From: Marsupella aquatica | Lineage: Eukaryota; Marchantiophyta | Assembly (NCBI GenBank): GCA_973895155.1 | Contig: OZ316892.1 | Coordinates: 10,540,001 to 10,604,000, forward strand | DNA: 64,000 bases | Direction: 5' to 3' | Part shown: piece after piece, positions 24,700-37,718 of the stretch | Layout: each line of letters starts with the position of its first letter | Position numbering within the stretch: the stretch's first letter is position 1 | Translations under genes and position numbers: made by a program | Notes under the pieces: generated by a model | What the model saw: only the letters and a program-made list of their open reading frames with translations | What the model was told of the DNA's origin: nothing | Database searches by the model: none

Positions 24700-25390
24700 T
24701 AGTTTCTTTTTCCTGTATCATAGAACTGTTCATAGTTGTAAAACCACGCTCCACATTTTTTGAGCTGTCGGCAACTTGTAAGTTTATCAGTTACTAGTGC
24801 GCTGCAGAGGTTATCAAGCTATGCTTCTCCCAAGCCTTGTAAATGAAGTTTCATATTGTTTCACGATTCCATAAACAGCTTCTGTTTCCTTTCTCAAAAG
24901 ATGACGATGGTGGTTTCTTCATGGATGTTTAGGGTCTCATGAGACCACCTACCATTTAGACTATTGTTCCTAAATGTCACGTCATCGTTATTCAACCGTT
25001 TCCCATGCAACGCATGAAAGAGGGCCTCTAAGATTTACTTCAAGAAAACGGATTCGACGATTCTTGCGACTGATCGGCGCATTAGTGTATGAGAAATGTT
25101 TCTAGTAACTAGTCTCTAGAGGGCAGAGTATACTGGACAGTGTCTTTTGAGTTGGTCTTATTGCCACAGACCAGGGTTGCCCCTTAAAGTGTGCATCGAT
25201 TAATCAACGCATTTTCATTCGCACATGTCCTCAAATCCGGTCAGTATCTACAAAGAATTATCTCCTGCCGCCCCTGCCAGATGTGAAGGACAATGTTTGT
25301 CAAGCTTTGTCAGAACTGACGACCTCAGTCTGCAGTGATTGTCGGAAACTGAGGCAGTGATCCCACCTTAGACATGCATTGCGATGTTGC
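24700..25390. other. 3' flank of the J-protein gene, no gene seen
   Basis: It presumably contains the 3' UTR and poly(A) region of the J-protein gene. No further coding sequence was recognised before the start of the LRR-gene duplication. Confidence 0.5.
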
Positions 25391-26820
25391 CAAGCACTAA
25401 AACAAACTCCACATCTACCACCTAACCTACGGAAGAGGCAGTTGATGTAAATATTCTGGCAATGCGACTAACGGGTCTGATGCTCATGCAACTCATAGCT
25501 CTCATCAGCCAACGCACGATTCAGAAACCTTGACAAGGCCTCTAGATTGTCTTCACTCCGATTTCTATGAGCGAAAGCTGACATCCTTTTAAGTTCCTCA
25601 AGCTAGGCTCCCAGGATACTGACGGCAGCTTCTCCCAGGACAAATTCTGCTCGTCAGTCATTGCCGAATGTAATTTCGCGTTCCGTTGGTAGTCAAGAAC
25701 TTCCAGACCTCGGACTGGACTGGAAGACAATCAGATTCTCACACCAATCCCGGCTGAAATGAAACAGCTCGCAAAGTACTTGCAGGAGCAAATGTACTCG
25801 ATCAGTCTAGAATGAGCAGTAGAGTAGCAGAAATAACTCGTCCAGATTCGACGCCAATGGAATCAAGTCGAGTGGCCTCTGAACTGGAACACCCTACTTT
25901 TAACTACGAGTTGCTAAAAAGTTTCTCTAACACATAAAAGTTACCTTTCACACCTAGGAGTCCAGCTATCAAGGTCCAGTCGCACAGGCGAGTAGCCGGC
26001 GTCTAATGGCAATTCCGCTACCAAATTCTAGCGACCAAACTCTAGCTACCATGGATCCGGTCGGCTCAAAGAGGCTACTGCTCAGGCTTATGACCCGCTT
26101 TCTATCTTTCTACTTTTCTTCGTGGCATTTGATGCCACCCACAATTCTATGCGAATTGACTCTTTACTCTTGGACGGTTGGACCAAAGAGGCAAAACAGA
26201 GGGTTACTGATTCTACAAATTCAGTTCTCCTTAATTAACGCTTTCTCCTGACGTCCTGATGCACGTTTTTCCGCTTTCTAGACACACCTAGCGGGACTAT
26301 GTGGGCCGAGAACCGCAATCGTCCAGTAATTGCACATTTTTCAAAAAGTGAGAACATACTGTGTTCCTTGTCATTCCATACCATGGTCATATTCTCAGTG
26401 TTATTCTAAAAACCTATCTACAGTAGCTGTCAGGTCTGAGTTGCCATTACCGAGACGCGCCGGCAATGCCTGTTCGCGTTGAATTGGTTTTGAGCCGGCA
26501 CTTGATGTGCAACTACCGGGAAGCGAAGGCAATGCCAGAATGCGTGTTCGTGTCGAGTTGGTCTCAGGTCTTGGGCTGGCACTGTCACCGAAGCTGAGGG
26601 AAGACAAAGGATTGACTTGTTGTACACTTTTTCACTTTTTTAAGAACAAGTATTCCCTAGTTATAGTGACCTGACAGCGGCCGTTTGAAGTATTTTAATT
26701 TGAAGTTAGCCGGTTGTCCGGTTGGCGACAAGTTCAAATTCAGTCTCAAAGTAAACTTGGTCCACTACCGAGGACAAAAGTGAGAGAGGGCCCAAGACAT
26801 AGGAGGGAAGGAAGAGAGAG

Positions 26821-26830
26821 TATATAAAAA
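26821..26830 (+). promoter_or_regulatory. Probable TATA box of LRR gene 1
   Basis: TATATAAAAA lies 237-246 bases upstream of the ATG at 27067, after a purine-rich tract (gagagagg/gaagga). The second copy has TATATAG in the corresponding position (35269). Confidence 0.5.
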
Positions 26831-27066
26831 GGGAGGGTCCCTTAGCTAGAATCGATTACATTGTTCCTCCACGTTGATTTGTTTCTGTGATACTCTTGTG
26901 AAGCATTCCTTGCTGCTCAAAGTCTCCATAGACATTCACTACTGAGTCCGATTCCTAAAGCCTGATTGGGTTTTCAGTCTCTCTCCGTGGATATTGAGCT
27001 TGCGAACGTTCGGATAGATCCATCAGTCTATAACAGCCTACAAAGAGCTCATTCACTTGTTGCGGA

Positions 27067-29853
27067 ATGGGATCCCAACGCCAGGCCACTTGGACCGTTC
27101 CCAGCGCTATCCAGGCGGCTTGGTGTTTGATAGTTCTAGCTGCAGTGCCGTGGACTGTTGTGGCTAATACAGAAGGTATGCAACGTGAGATACAACTCTA
27201 GATGAACTTTGAATGGTTCTGAGCTGAGAATACCCACCAAACAAATTAGGCGGGTGAGTGGGTGAGTGCATTCCAATGCAGAACTCCAGGATTGGCTCAA
27301 GGTCGCAACTGTGATTGTCTTAGCCCCCTCGAGAAGCGCTAATCTTACTCAATTGAATGTACTGTTGGTATTCTGCGCGAGGGTGTTGCATAAAATGCCT
27401 GGAAGGGATGAGTGGTTTGTTGCCTGGCCACAACCTCTCTAGATAATTTGTCCACGGAGGATGGAACTCATATGTAAGGGTGATTAATCCAAGTTAGTTT
27501 AGAATCTCAAACTTATGGTCCGAGAAGAACTCACTTTCAGTTTCGGAAGAGACCGTCCCAGTCCTTTGATGGCTTGATTTCTGACTGATTCTACTTGCCT
27601 ATGATATATACTACATATGATTGATTGTCCAAGAAACAGCAGGGGTCAAGTTCGGTAATTGCTCCAGATGCCGTCACACATTTACATGTTTACACAGTGC
27701 ATCAATTGCTACCTATAATTATGAAAAAGAACGGTTCAACCAACATGCGATCTTCGTTTCACTAAGGAATCTCCTTTTTGGCATAGGAACGATCATCGTA
27801 CTCGTTGTGTTTAGCTAGATGCGCATATTCAATGTTGTCATACTTGGTTGTTCAAGTAATTCCCCGAGACTTCTTGTCAAGCGATCTAGCTTTGCCTGAG
27901 TAGGTCAGAATATACTATTCTACAGTTGAGACTTCACGTTGATTAGTAGCGTCTCGCATAATTGTAAGCAGTCGGCATTGTTTCCCTAATTGGGTCGTCG
28001 TTCGAAACTCTCTTACATTATTGTGGAAAGCAGGCGATGCCCTGCACAGCTTACGCCAAGCTTTAATAGATCCGTATCAAGTCTTACAAAGCTGGGATCC
28101 ATCCTTGGTGAATCCGTGCACCTGGTTCCATGTAACTTGCAACGCCGAAAATTCTGTAATAAGAGTGTCAGTTCTAACTCTCCTTCACTCCCAAATTTGA
28201 ATAATTCTTTTCTCTTTTTTTTGTGTGCAAGGGTTGTCGACAGAGTCTTAACGTTTCATTTCATGTTTGCCCTCAGGGACCTCGGCAGCGCAGGCCTTTC
28301 GGGCGTCTTAGTGCCTCAACTTGGTCAGCTTTCCCAACTGCAATACCTGTAAGTTTTCCCACAGAATCTGATGCGTACTCGAGTACATCAATTACTTTCG
28401 TGTGAGGTCGATGAATAGCTCTCCATCCATGTTTGTAGGTATCAGGTGCTTTAGGTAGTGATTCTTTCATCTTTTGAGATTTGGGAAATAAAGGTTATAG
28501 TCTGACAGAAATCATAGAGTTTTGTGGATGGTCGCGGAGAGAACTCAGAGATCTGATCCTAGTTTAGTGTTCCTCCAGGGAAATGTATAATAACAGCATA
28601 AGTGGAGCGATTCCATCGAGCCTTGGAAACCTCACAGAACTGATTAGCTTGGACCTGTATCGAAACATGTTCATTGGGGAAATTCCGGTAGCGTGGGGCA
28701 GCCTTTCAAAGCTTCAATACCTGTAAGTCATCTCGGACGAGCGCAAGTTCTGATGTTGTGATCAAATGGTCTTGCAATGTCTTTTGCTCTCCTACGTAGC
28801 CAACAAGGTCCAGGTTTCACCTATCTCGGATTTTGTTGAATGGACGTTGTATAATTTGCTCCCAATCTCTGAAGTAGGTCCTACTTCAGCCTTGGCGTAG
28901 GGTTGTGTTTCCTTCATTCTCTCACGAAGTATGAATGTTCTATCTCCTGCTTTTGTTGGTACCGGGAGACATACACCCAGTGTATTCTCCATTCTTGAGA
29001 TAAGAAAGCTCTCGAGGCTTTGATGTTGGAAAGTAGTATTCTCACCCCACACGCAAGTATGGCCTTGCTGGATTACTCATTTCCATCAAAGCGAAATTTG
29101 TAGAGAGGTGGCTGAGTTGAGTTGGTATGTTGGTATATTGTTGAAGCTCTTCTGCTGGTTCTTGCCATTCTAATTGTTGTCTGGGGGTGGACAGCCGATT
29201 AAACACAAATCTTCTTACTGGCTCAATACCAGAGTCACTCACTGGCTTGGACAAACTGAAAGTGCTGTAAGATTCTAAACGCTTCATCTGTCATTTCTTC
29301 AGACATCTCAAGAGTTGTGTTCAATGTAAAGATTTGTCAATAATATGCTGCTAGTTTCATCTTTGCCGCACCGATTCTGTCGCGCAAGTACATTGTCAGT
29401 AATATGGCAGAACATGCGGTTCCTTCTTACCTGGGCTTTATTAACTGATGAGATAATTATTGAAAACTCTGTAGTGACCTATCATACAACGATTTGACCG
29501 GGGAAATTCCAGTCACTGGCGTGTTTACCAAGTTCACTTACGAGAGGTACTGTTCTAGCCTTTCCCTCCACAAGGGTGTTGGCTGGGATTCAATGTGACA
29601 CTAACTGATGTCTGCTCATCTGCTCTACCGTAAGCGAGTTCATATATTACTCTTGTTTATGATGCACTCGAAGCATATTCCTTGTTTCAAATGATACTGG
29701 ACGGAGTGAATAGTACAATTGATTCGAGTAGGAGAGAATTGCTGCATTGCTCTACCATTGTCATTTTGTCAAATCAGTTTCGAAGGCAATCCCGATCTGC
29801 ATTACCCTGCCTCATTCTTCGCTCCAACACCGGCTCCATCTTCGGGAATGTAA
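27067..29853 (+). CDS. Secreted LRR protein, SERK-ectodomain-like (LRR1 type), copy 1
   Basis: Seven exons: 27067-27175, 28034-28166, 28277-28348, 28579-28722, 29195-29266, 29475-29546, 29778-29853, all phases consistent, 225 residues. A signal peptide with hydrophobic core [14 protein letters not shown] is followed by [11 protein letters not shown], the cap motif [10 protein letters not shown], five plant-type LRRs (e.g. [20 protein letters not shown]) and a short Pro/Ala tail ending SSGM. The 72/144/72/72 exon pattern is that of SERK receptor kinases, but the frame stops where SERKs have a Pro-rich hinge, and no transmembrane or kinase exon follows. The length and plan match secreted LRR1-type proteins (about 218 residues). 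Likely apoplastic. The exon 2 donor (gtcagt) is weak. A truncated SERK is the alternative. Confidence 0.85.
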
Positions 29854-30330
29854 ATATGCTGTGAGTGGATTTTAAAGTACGAGGCGGAAACTTGTCTTTC
29901 CCTCTGATTCTTTCATCTCTATTGAGTCTTGCCCTCAAATTGTAAACTTCTAAAATGTCGTAGCTCCATTTCTAGTCTTGTGCTTGTATGATAGCAACCT
30001 AGAACACTCTCGTAGTTTTTGCAACAGTTTTTCTTCCAGACCATAGCCGCTTCAGGAAAACTCTCTCTTTGACTCAACAAAGACACATCATCTGAATTTA
30101 CTTGTTTGGAGGATGAACCTAGGAGGTTGCTTTTCAAGAGAACATCATTGGAATCGACTTTCCATGGCTGTCGCTGTTGTGAAGCTCACAGCTGCACACT
30201 CATGACCAAAAAGTTGGTGTCCTTTTTCCTTGCAGTTGTTACCCTTCCTGGTTTCCCTCTGAGAATGCTACGCAATCGCAGCTTGCACATCACTTGGGTG
30301 AAGACTCCCCTAAAGTCATCACCATAAACC

Positions 30331-31273
30331 TAAGCGCATGTACAGAATAATGATGTCTCCAAAATCTTATGAATAGGTTCATTTGACTCGCTTTTTATAG
30401 TGCCAACGTGGAATACATCCACTCAGTCAGGAAGAGAAGGGCCTTGCACATGAGCAAATCTTATTTATAAAGGGCAACTACAAGCTAGAGTTGGGGCCTA
30501 GGCTTGTAGAGTAGCTAGAGTTGGCCTAGGCTTGTAGAGTGAATACTCTCCACAGGAATTCCATGGTTCATCATTTGGATGGTAAACTCATGACTATAAT
30601 ATATGTCAAATGATAATCATAAATGGTTTTTGTCATGATCTTTATTTATATTAGAAAATGAGCTCTCTGGCCCACCATATATATGTGCATAGAAAGAGGT
30701 ATGTGCATAGAAAAGAGTATGGTATGTTATGTATGATTCTTAGGGTTGACATGTATGATGGTTTTTTTATCATTTCATTAACCTTCACAAAATATGATTA
30801 AGGAATATATTTTTGTGACAGTTTTAATATACTCCCGGCTATTCATATTCAAAGAACTGGTAATGGGGGCTAGTTACTATACAAACTGTTCTAAGGGGCA
30901 CTTTACTAGACCATGAGGTAATTTGAGGCAAAATATCCCCTCTTCTAGTGCTCATTTCAGGATCATGCCAAAATATACTAACCAGACCAAAAACCCAGGC
31001 CATTTGAGTTTTGGTATTGCCATTTTGAATGGGAGATTGTTACATTGTGGAGTGAACAAAACTTTGAATCTCCTTTGGAGGTGGTCCAATCTTTTGGCAC
31101 AAAGTTCTCATCTTATATGCTTACCGGCTCTCACCCCATTCCAGGTACGGCTTGGGATAAGATTTGGATTCCCAAGCTCTAAACTACCTATGATGGTCTT
31201 ATACGAAGAAATGTGGCTGATTGAATGATTGTTTCTAAGGGCTCATCTAAACAGTCATTATAATATGCAATCA
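30331..31273. other. Intergenic between LRR duplication copy 1 and a Helitron
   Basis: A passage of about 30 bases ('agctagagttgg-cctaggcttgtagagt') is tandemly repeated near 30482-30540. The plus-strand frame at 30923-31228 has no recognisable domain. Nothing else is seen. Confidence 0.45.
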
Positions 31274-32273
31274 CTAGCCCCATGCCCGTGTGTTGCACGA
31301 AAGATGTTGAGTGAGGTCAAGATGTCGAGGTGAGGGCAAGATTTCAAGTGAAAGCAAGATGTTGAGGTGAGGACAAGATTTCTAGGTGAGGGCAAGATTC
31401 TGAGTGAGGGCTGGATGTTGAGGGTGAATGCAGCATTTTGAGGTGAGGGCAAGATGTGGAGGTGAGGGCAAGATTCCGAGTGAGGGCTGGATGTCGAGGT
31501 GAATGCAACATTTTGAGGTGAGGGCAAGATGTTGAGGCAAGCCAAGAAAAGATGTTGAGGAGAGACAAAGATATCGAGGAGAGGGTAATATGTCAAGGAG
31601 ATGCAAAGATGTCGAGGCGAGGGCCAGATGTTGAGGAGAGGCAAAGATGTCTAGGCAAGGGCAAGATGTCAAGGGGAGGGAAAAGATGTCAAGGAGAGGC
31701 AAAAATGTTTAGATGAGGGCAAGATGTCAAGGAGAGGCATAGATGTCAAGGAGAGTAAAAAATATTTAGATGTTAAGGGTAAGATATCGAGGCAAGGGCC
31801 AGATGAGGAGAGGCAAAGATGTGGGGCAAGATGTCAAGGAGAGGGTAAGATGTTGAGGAGATGCAAAGATGTTGAGGCCAGGGCAAGATGCCAAGGAGAT
31901 GCAAAGATGTCAAGGCGAGGGCAAGATGTCAAGGGGAGGGAAAGAGGTCAAGTGAGGTCAAAGCAACGTCAAAGCAGGGTAAAACACAAATAATTACGAA
32001 GAAAGGCAATGTTTAGAAATACATTAAAGGAACTAAACTTTTTGCTTTGTCTAAAAGCAAAAAGACAGACACAAAAGGCAAAGGGGGCAAAACCCAACAT
32101 ACCAAAAGGGAGTTAGTGGAGATCGTATCCAGAGCTATTAATGGAGTTTTGCAGATCAAGGGTCAACAAAAAACTTCTTCAATTTCCATCCGATGGTTGA
32201 GGTTGAATCCGGCCCAATCTTGCGATTGTAAGCAGATGATGCCCATAAATGGATGGGGTCCCTTATTGTGTGA
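31274..32273 (-). mobile_element. Non-autonomous Helitron, minus orientation
   Basis: Read on the minus strand, the 5' end is A|TCACACAATAAGGGACCCC (from 32273), and a 'caaccatcggatgg' block follows as in the other copies. The 3' end has a hairpin CGTGC-AAC-ACACG, then GGGCATGGGG and CTAG at 31274-31277 followed by T. Most of its 3' half is a GACATCTTG minisatellite (about 31300-31965). There is no helicase frame. Confidence 0.6.
31300..31965 (-). repeat. Helitron subterminal minisatellite
   Basis: About thirty-five degenerate units of 17-21 bases; on the minus strand the consensus is 'cctcgacatcttgccctca'. This is nearly the same unit as at 42950-43318, so the two elements are close relatives. 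Several long frames across it (for example 31258-31644, minus strand) are repeat artefacts. Confidence 0.8.
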
Positions 32274-32440
32274 TAGCCCCATCCCCAGAAGAATTTGAGG
32301 CGAGGCAAGGATGTAGAGGCAAAAGAAAGAATGATGTCAAGGCAAGGCAAGAATGTCGAAGCGAGTGAAAATGTCAAGGCGAAAGCAAGACAAAGATGTT
32401 GAGGCAAGACAACAATGTTGAGGAGGGAAACACTTTTTGT
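32274..32440 (-). mobile_element. 3' tail of a second minus-strand Helitron abutting the first
   Basis: On the minus strand a GACATCTT-type array (about 32430 down to 32300) ends in 'ggggatggggCTA' and is followed without a gap by the 5' TC of the element at 32273. The hairpin is degenerate and no 5' end was found, so only the tail is called. Confidence 0.45.
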
Positions 32441-33479
32441 TTTAATGTTCAATGTTTCAAGTTTTTGATAAATAAGTATTTTTATGCACAAAAAACTATA
32501 AGTTTTCCATCATGGAAAAGCTCTTGGGCTGGCAAAAATATTATCCCCTCTATCCTTTTTTTGCTTTGTAGTTTTTCCATGTACTCAACTTTATTTTACT
32601 TCTTTTTTTCCTTTTATCTTAGGAACCAACCCTCTCACTCCTTGTGGCTTTTCCCCGTTATCTGTAGTATTCATGATACCCTGGGAGAGTAATACATAAT
32701 CATACTCTATGCAAAATCCAAAAAGTTTAAAATGCCCCAAAAGTTTCTGGTTGGGATGTGTGTAATTCAATAAAAAAGAAAGATACATTTTAGATGATGT
32801 CACATAAGAATGTATATAAGAATCATCTCATGTAGTCTGTATTGTATTATAAAGAGAACTATATCATTTGACACTCTTAGTGAATCAATCCAAGAGTACA
32901 CAAAAAACTTAAAATAATCTGACTGCTTAGGTTGATTCCGTCCATTTTCAAGTTTGTAAACAGACTAATGTACTTTTTGGCGGCATTGCATATTATAGCT
33001 GTAGATACTCTTTCTTTCTCATGGTCTCTTTCCAAACTGTCACCGTGGCCAGAGCCTCCCAGGCCATTGGATTGTGATGAGTTTTTCTCCCAACCGGGAG
33101 ATGGACCTAAAGGTGCCACAATGCACCTTTTCCTATGTCCAACCCGTTACTCTCTCCACAGCTCACACACCCTAAACCCTTTCCAGTTGCCAACGTGACT
33201 TGCCAACTCTCTGCAATTGCCTAACCATCTCACATATGCTGGACAACACTTCCCCTCAAAAACTTTTAGTTAATGTTGACAATACTTTGAAGTCTGAAGG
33301 GATGGGCATAAGCCCAACTACTTTCAAACCTCTGCCCCTTCCCTTACAAATAGCACAAGCTTGCCATGACCATCTCCAAACTTTATTCACTCTAGACTCT
33401 TAATTCCTAGGTGTATCCCATAAAGTATGAGAGAAATTAATCAGCCCAGTGAAAGGAAGGCCATCTGGCTGGATTTTAG
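32441..33479. other. Intergenic, no gene recognised
   Basis: AT-rich and pyrimidine-rich DNA. Frames at 32932-33198 and 33200-33403 have no recognisable motifs. Confidence 0.45.
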
Positions 33480-35268
33480 CTAAGCACTCAATGAAACAAA
33501 CTCCACATCTACCACCCTACCCATCGATGGAACAACGAAAATATTACTGCAAATCGAGTGGTGTGCCTAGTGTAATGTTCAGGGAGAAATTTTCGAAGAT
33601 ACAGCTCTCATGGGCCCACGCCCGAGAAACCTCGATCGACGACGAAAATTGGCAGAATGAATCCAAGGTGAAAGACATACTCAGTAGTCCATGGTCTTGT
33701 TGGCTTTTTGGCTTTTTGGCCTTCTGGCCTTTTCCTTGTATTCCCTTGATTGGGTTTTTGGCCTCTGTGATCCGGTCTCCCGGTTCAGCGCCCCCCTGCT
33801 GCTTTTTGGCAGCTTGATATAGAGTATGACTTGTCTAGTGCCTACTTCACCACTCTGAACAAGTTTAGACTTTCTAGGACCATTCCTCCGACCACTTCAC
33901 CGCCCTGCATGGCGGCGGGTGTTGACAATTCCACCTTAGCCGCCCTACCTTTCCCTCTCATAATGTGGATTCTACTTTGTGAGCGCTCCGATTCTCTGAG
34001 CCAAAGCTGACATCCTGAAGGTCTTCAAGGTTGAATGGCCGGTAGACCGATTTATGAGTGTGTCGGGAATCGGATTCGCACCAATCTTTGCCATGCCCGC
34101 TGATTCAGGACCTCTCAAACTACTTGCAAAGTAATACAGTGCCATTGACGAGCATTCCTCTCTCTCCCAGCCTTTTGAAACAACTTCATGGCATATCTCG
34201 AATGACTCCAACTGGAGCCCTTGTGCTCGTTCAGTCTGGAATGAGTAGTCGATTGCCAAAGAAAGACCCTTCTAGATTCGACACAAAGTCTCCGATCAAA
34301 TCAAGATGAGCGCCCCTTCAACTCGATCGAAAGAACTCCCAACTCTTATGTCGGAATCGCTAGAAGTCGAGATGCTAAAAGTCTCTAATACAGATCACCG
34401 GTGAGTGATATTCCAACAGCCTTTGGATCAAGCTAATTAACAAACTGACGATACCATAAGAGGCTTTCGAGGCAAAGAAAAAACATGAACAAAATTGATG
34501 GCAAACTTCCCGCGCTGAGCTTTGGCTGCAGTAGTCTTTCCGGTTGGGTCCCCCATTCCTCTGCTCAGATAACATTAATGTTCGTTGCACGGAAAGTCGA
34601 CCAAAGTAAATAGTAATGTAGCTACTGACTGTGTTCAATAGAAGGCGGTCAATGCGCTCCACAGACACTCTTTATGCAGTGCGGTTGTAGCTGTCAACCC
34701 CTTGGGTCCCCTTTTTGACCCTATTGGGACGTTGAGTGTGTCCGGAAGACTATTCATCATTACAAAATGAACTACTGTCGAGTCAGAGAATTGGAGTCAT
34801 CGTCAAAACTAAATCACATCGTCGCAAATTGCCGCGCTGCATTGTCAACAGTTTTCTGAAACGTGAAGGGTTTGGTCTGTCCATTGGAACATATAATATT
34901 GTGGATGTTCAGAAAGCTTTCAACTACCTTCAAACGAGGTCATCCTGACAATATATTAATGACGCAAGAGCAAGGAGAAGTCAAAGATAGTAACCTGTAA
35001 CCTTTTGACTCTCTAGACACATTTGGTCAGACGAACGAAAAGCCTATATTGCCGTTTCTCGTAGTTCGAATCGGTTTTAAATCGAACAGTCTGGGCACAA
35101 TTGAATTGAATTGAATTGAGTAATCTGAGCTCCATTAAGGACAAAGTGAGAGAGGCCGTAAGAGATAGACAGAGGGACTGGAGCGTGAGTACAAAGGAAG
35201 TGAAGGTCACCTGGACCACCAGATCGAAGGAAGGGACCCTTAACCAAGAGAGCAATCGATCGATTGCA

Positions 35269-35274
35269 TATATA
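35269..35274 (+). promoter_or_regulatory. Probable TATA box of LRR gene 2
   Basis: TATATA in 'gattgcatatatagggg', about 110 bases before the ATG at 35385. Confidence 0.5.
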
Positions 35275-35384
35275 GGGGACTGCATAGTTCATGCCCTTTT
35301 GATTTGTGTTGGTGAGGCTCTGCCCTTGTGGAGAATTTACTCTCGCCGTAGATACTGAGCTCTGACTTCTGCAGAATTTGGGAA

Positions 35385-37718
35385 ATGGGATCCCAACGCC
35401 GAGCCATTTGGACCGGTGCCAACGGTATCCAAGCCTCTTGGTGTTTCATGCTTCTAGCTGCGGTGCCGTGGTCTGCTGTGGCTAATACAGAAGGTATGCA
35501 ACGTGACACACAACTCTAGACATGGATTTCAAGGCAGGACAGAAACAATTAAATCAAATCATTGCCCGGTCAGAATTTATCCAGTTGACCTGAGAATGCC
35601 CACCAAACGAATTTTAGGTGGGTGAGTTGATGAGAAATCCGAGATTGGCACAGGGCACTTGTGCACAATCGTGAATTTCTGCCTGTCACAACCTCTATAG
35701 ATAACTTGGCCTCGGAGGATGGAACTCATACGAACTCGCAATGCTTGTAAGTAGTCGGCATCGTCTCTGATTGGGTCGTCTCAGAAGCTCTCTTACATTT
35801 TATGAGCTGCAGTCGATGCGCTGAATGCCCTGCGCGAGGCTTTAACAGATCCGTTTCAAGTCTTAGAGAGCTGGGATCCATCCTCAATTAATCCATGCCT
35901 CTGGTACCATGTCACTTGCAGCGCCCAAAATTCTGTAATCAGAATGTGAGTACCGAGTCTCCTAAATTACTCCAACTTTGAAGAATTTCCGTACGTTTCT
36001 CTTTCTAGTGTGAGTAAGGGTTGCTCACAAAGTCTTGACGTTTCATTTCGCGTTTGCCTTCAGAGACCTAGGCTACGCCGGGCTGTCGGGCCCCTTAGTG
36101 TCTGAACTTGGTGAGCTGTCCCAACTGCAATACCTGTAAGTTTTCTGATAGATACCCAAACTACACCTTTATCATTCGTCTGAGGTTGTTTGTTAGGTCG
36201 TCAGGTGGTAGGTAGTGATTCTTTCATTTGTAATGATTCTTTCATTTTTTAGATTAAAAAAACCGAGGTAATAATTTGACAGAAATCATAGAGATTTGTA
36301 GATTCTCACGGAGAGAACTGAGAGATTTGATCCTGATTACTTTTCCTCCAGGGAAATGTACTCTAACAACTTAAGTGGAGCGATTCCATCGAGCCTTGGA
36401 AACCTCACAAAACTGGTTAGCCTGGACCTGTATGAAAATATTTTCATTGGGGAAATTCCTGTGGAGTTGGGCAGCCTTTCAAAGCTTCAATTTCTGTAAG
36501 TCATCTCGAACGAGTCCATTGCAAGTTCTCATGCTGTTTTGATCAATGGTCTTCCAAGGCCTTTTTCAGGGGAACTTAGTTTCTTTTCTCTTATCTGCTT
36601 TTCCACCTATATCGCATTTATTGAAATCAATGGAACTTTAACAATTTTCACCCCAACTTCTGAAGTACTGTAGGTCTTACTACAACCTAAGGTAGGGTTG
36701 TGTTTCCTCCAGTCTGTGCTAGAGGATCCTCTCTCCTGCTTTCATTAGTAGAGGACCGGGAGACATACACCCAGTGCTTAGTGCTGCCAAGACTATTCCC
36801 TTTTCTTTGAGATAAGAAACCTCTCGCAGGCGTTTGATGTTGAGGGAAGCATCAATTCTCCCGGCACACAGAAGTAGGGCTTGGTTGTAGTAATCGTTTT
36901 AGTGAAAGCTCAATTTCGTATGGTGGTGGCTCGGTTGGGGTGGTATACTCTTGAAGCTCTCCGTTTCTTTGTACCATGCTCATTGTTGTCTGTGGCGTCT
37001 GGGTGTACAGCCGATTAGATAACAATCATCTTACTGGCCCAATCCCAGAGTCACTCACTGGCTTGGACAACCTGCAAGTGCTGTAAGATTCTAATCCTTT
37101 CATATATCATTTCTTCACACGTCTGAAGGATTGTGGGTCAATATAAAGATTTGTCAACAATATTCTGCTAGTTTCATCTTCTCAGCAACACCGGTTTTGT
37201 TAAGCAAGTTCATTGTCAGCAAATATCATAGAACATTTGTTTCCTTCGTACCTTGGCTATATTAATGAACTGATGAGAAACTGATTGAAAAATATGTAGT
37301 GACCTTTCAAACAACACATTGAGCGGGGATATTCCAGTTACTGGCGTGTTTGCCAACTTCACTTACAAGAGGTACTGTTATAGCCCGCACCGGTGTGTAC
37401 CTTCAAGTTACATCAGTTGGCTGGGATTCATTATGGTTGCAATTCATGTTTTCTCCTCTGCCCCATCTTCTGGAGTAGGCGAGTTTACTCTACTTGGTTA
37501 TGATGCACATCAGGCCTAAGGCTCCTTGTCAAATGGTAATTGACAGAGTAAATAGCAGAATTGATTCAAGTAAGAAACAATTAATCGCTGGATTGCTCTG
37601 ATACAATGTGTCCCAATGTCACATCAGCTTCGAAGGAAATCCTGGTCTACACTACCCTGCCTTGCTCTTTGCTCCAGCACCATCTTCAATTGTACCAGCT
37701 CCGACTTCGGGACTGTAA
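35385..37718 (+). CDS. Secreted LRR protein, SERK-ectodomain-like (LRR1 type), copy 2
   Basis: Seven exons: 35385-35493, 35813-35945, 36064-36135, 36352-36495, 37011-37082, 37300-37371, 37628-37718; all junctions keep phase, 230 residues. The signal peptide core is [14 protein letters not shown], then [11 protein letters not shown], the cap [10 protein letters not shown], five LRRs with the same exon sizes as copy 1, and a tail [17 protein letters not shown] followed by a Pro/Ser stretch ending TSGL. No transmembrane or kinase exon follows. It differs from copy 1 at many LRR face positions (e.g. [13 protein letters not shown] against [13 protein letters not shown]) while splice sites and lengths are kept, which indicates selection on both genes. 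All its donor sites look normal. Function unknown; SERK ectodomains act as co-receptor surfaces, so ligand or receptor binding in the apoplast is an inference. Confidence 0.87.

Larger units (their letters stand above)
25395..30330 (+). repeat. Segmental duplication, copy 1 (LRR gene and flanks)
   Basis: This segment corresponds in order to 33480-38290. Shared landmarks include 'aaacaaactccacatctaccacc' (25407 and 33494), 'aaagctgacatcct' (25574 and 34003), the whole LRR gene with its introns, and the 3' flank 'ctca-attgtaaactt'. Exons are clearly better conserved than introns and flanks, so the duplication is not recent. Confidence 0.75.

Noticed and set aside
31258-31702. Minus-strand open frames of 74-128 codons with repeats such as 'LALTSKCCIH'
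   Set aside because: Same cause: Helitron minisatellite on the minus strand.
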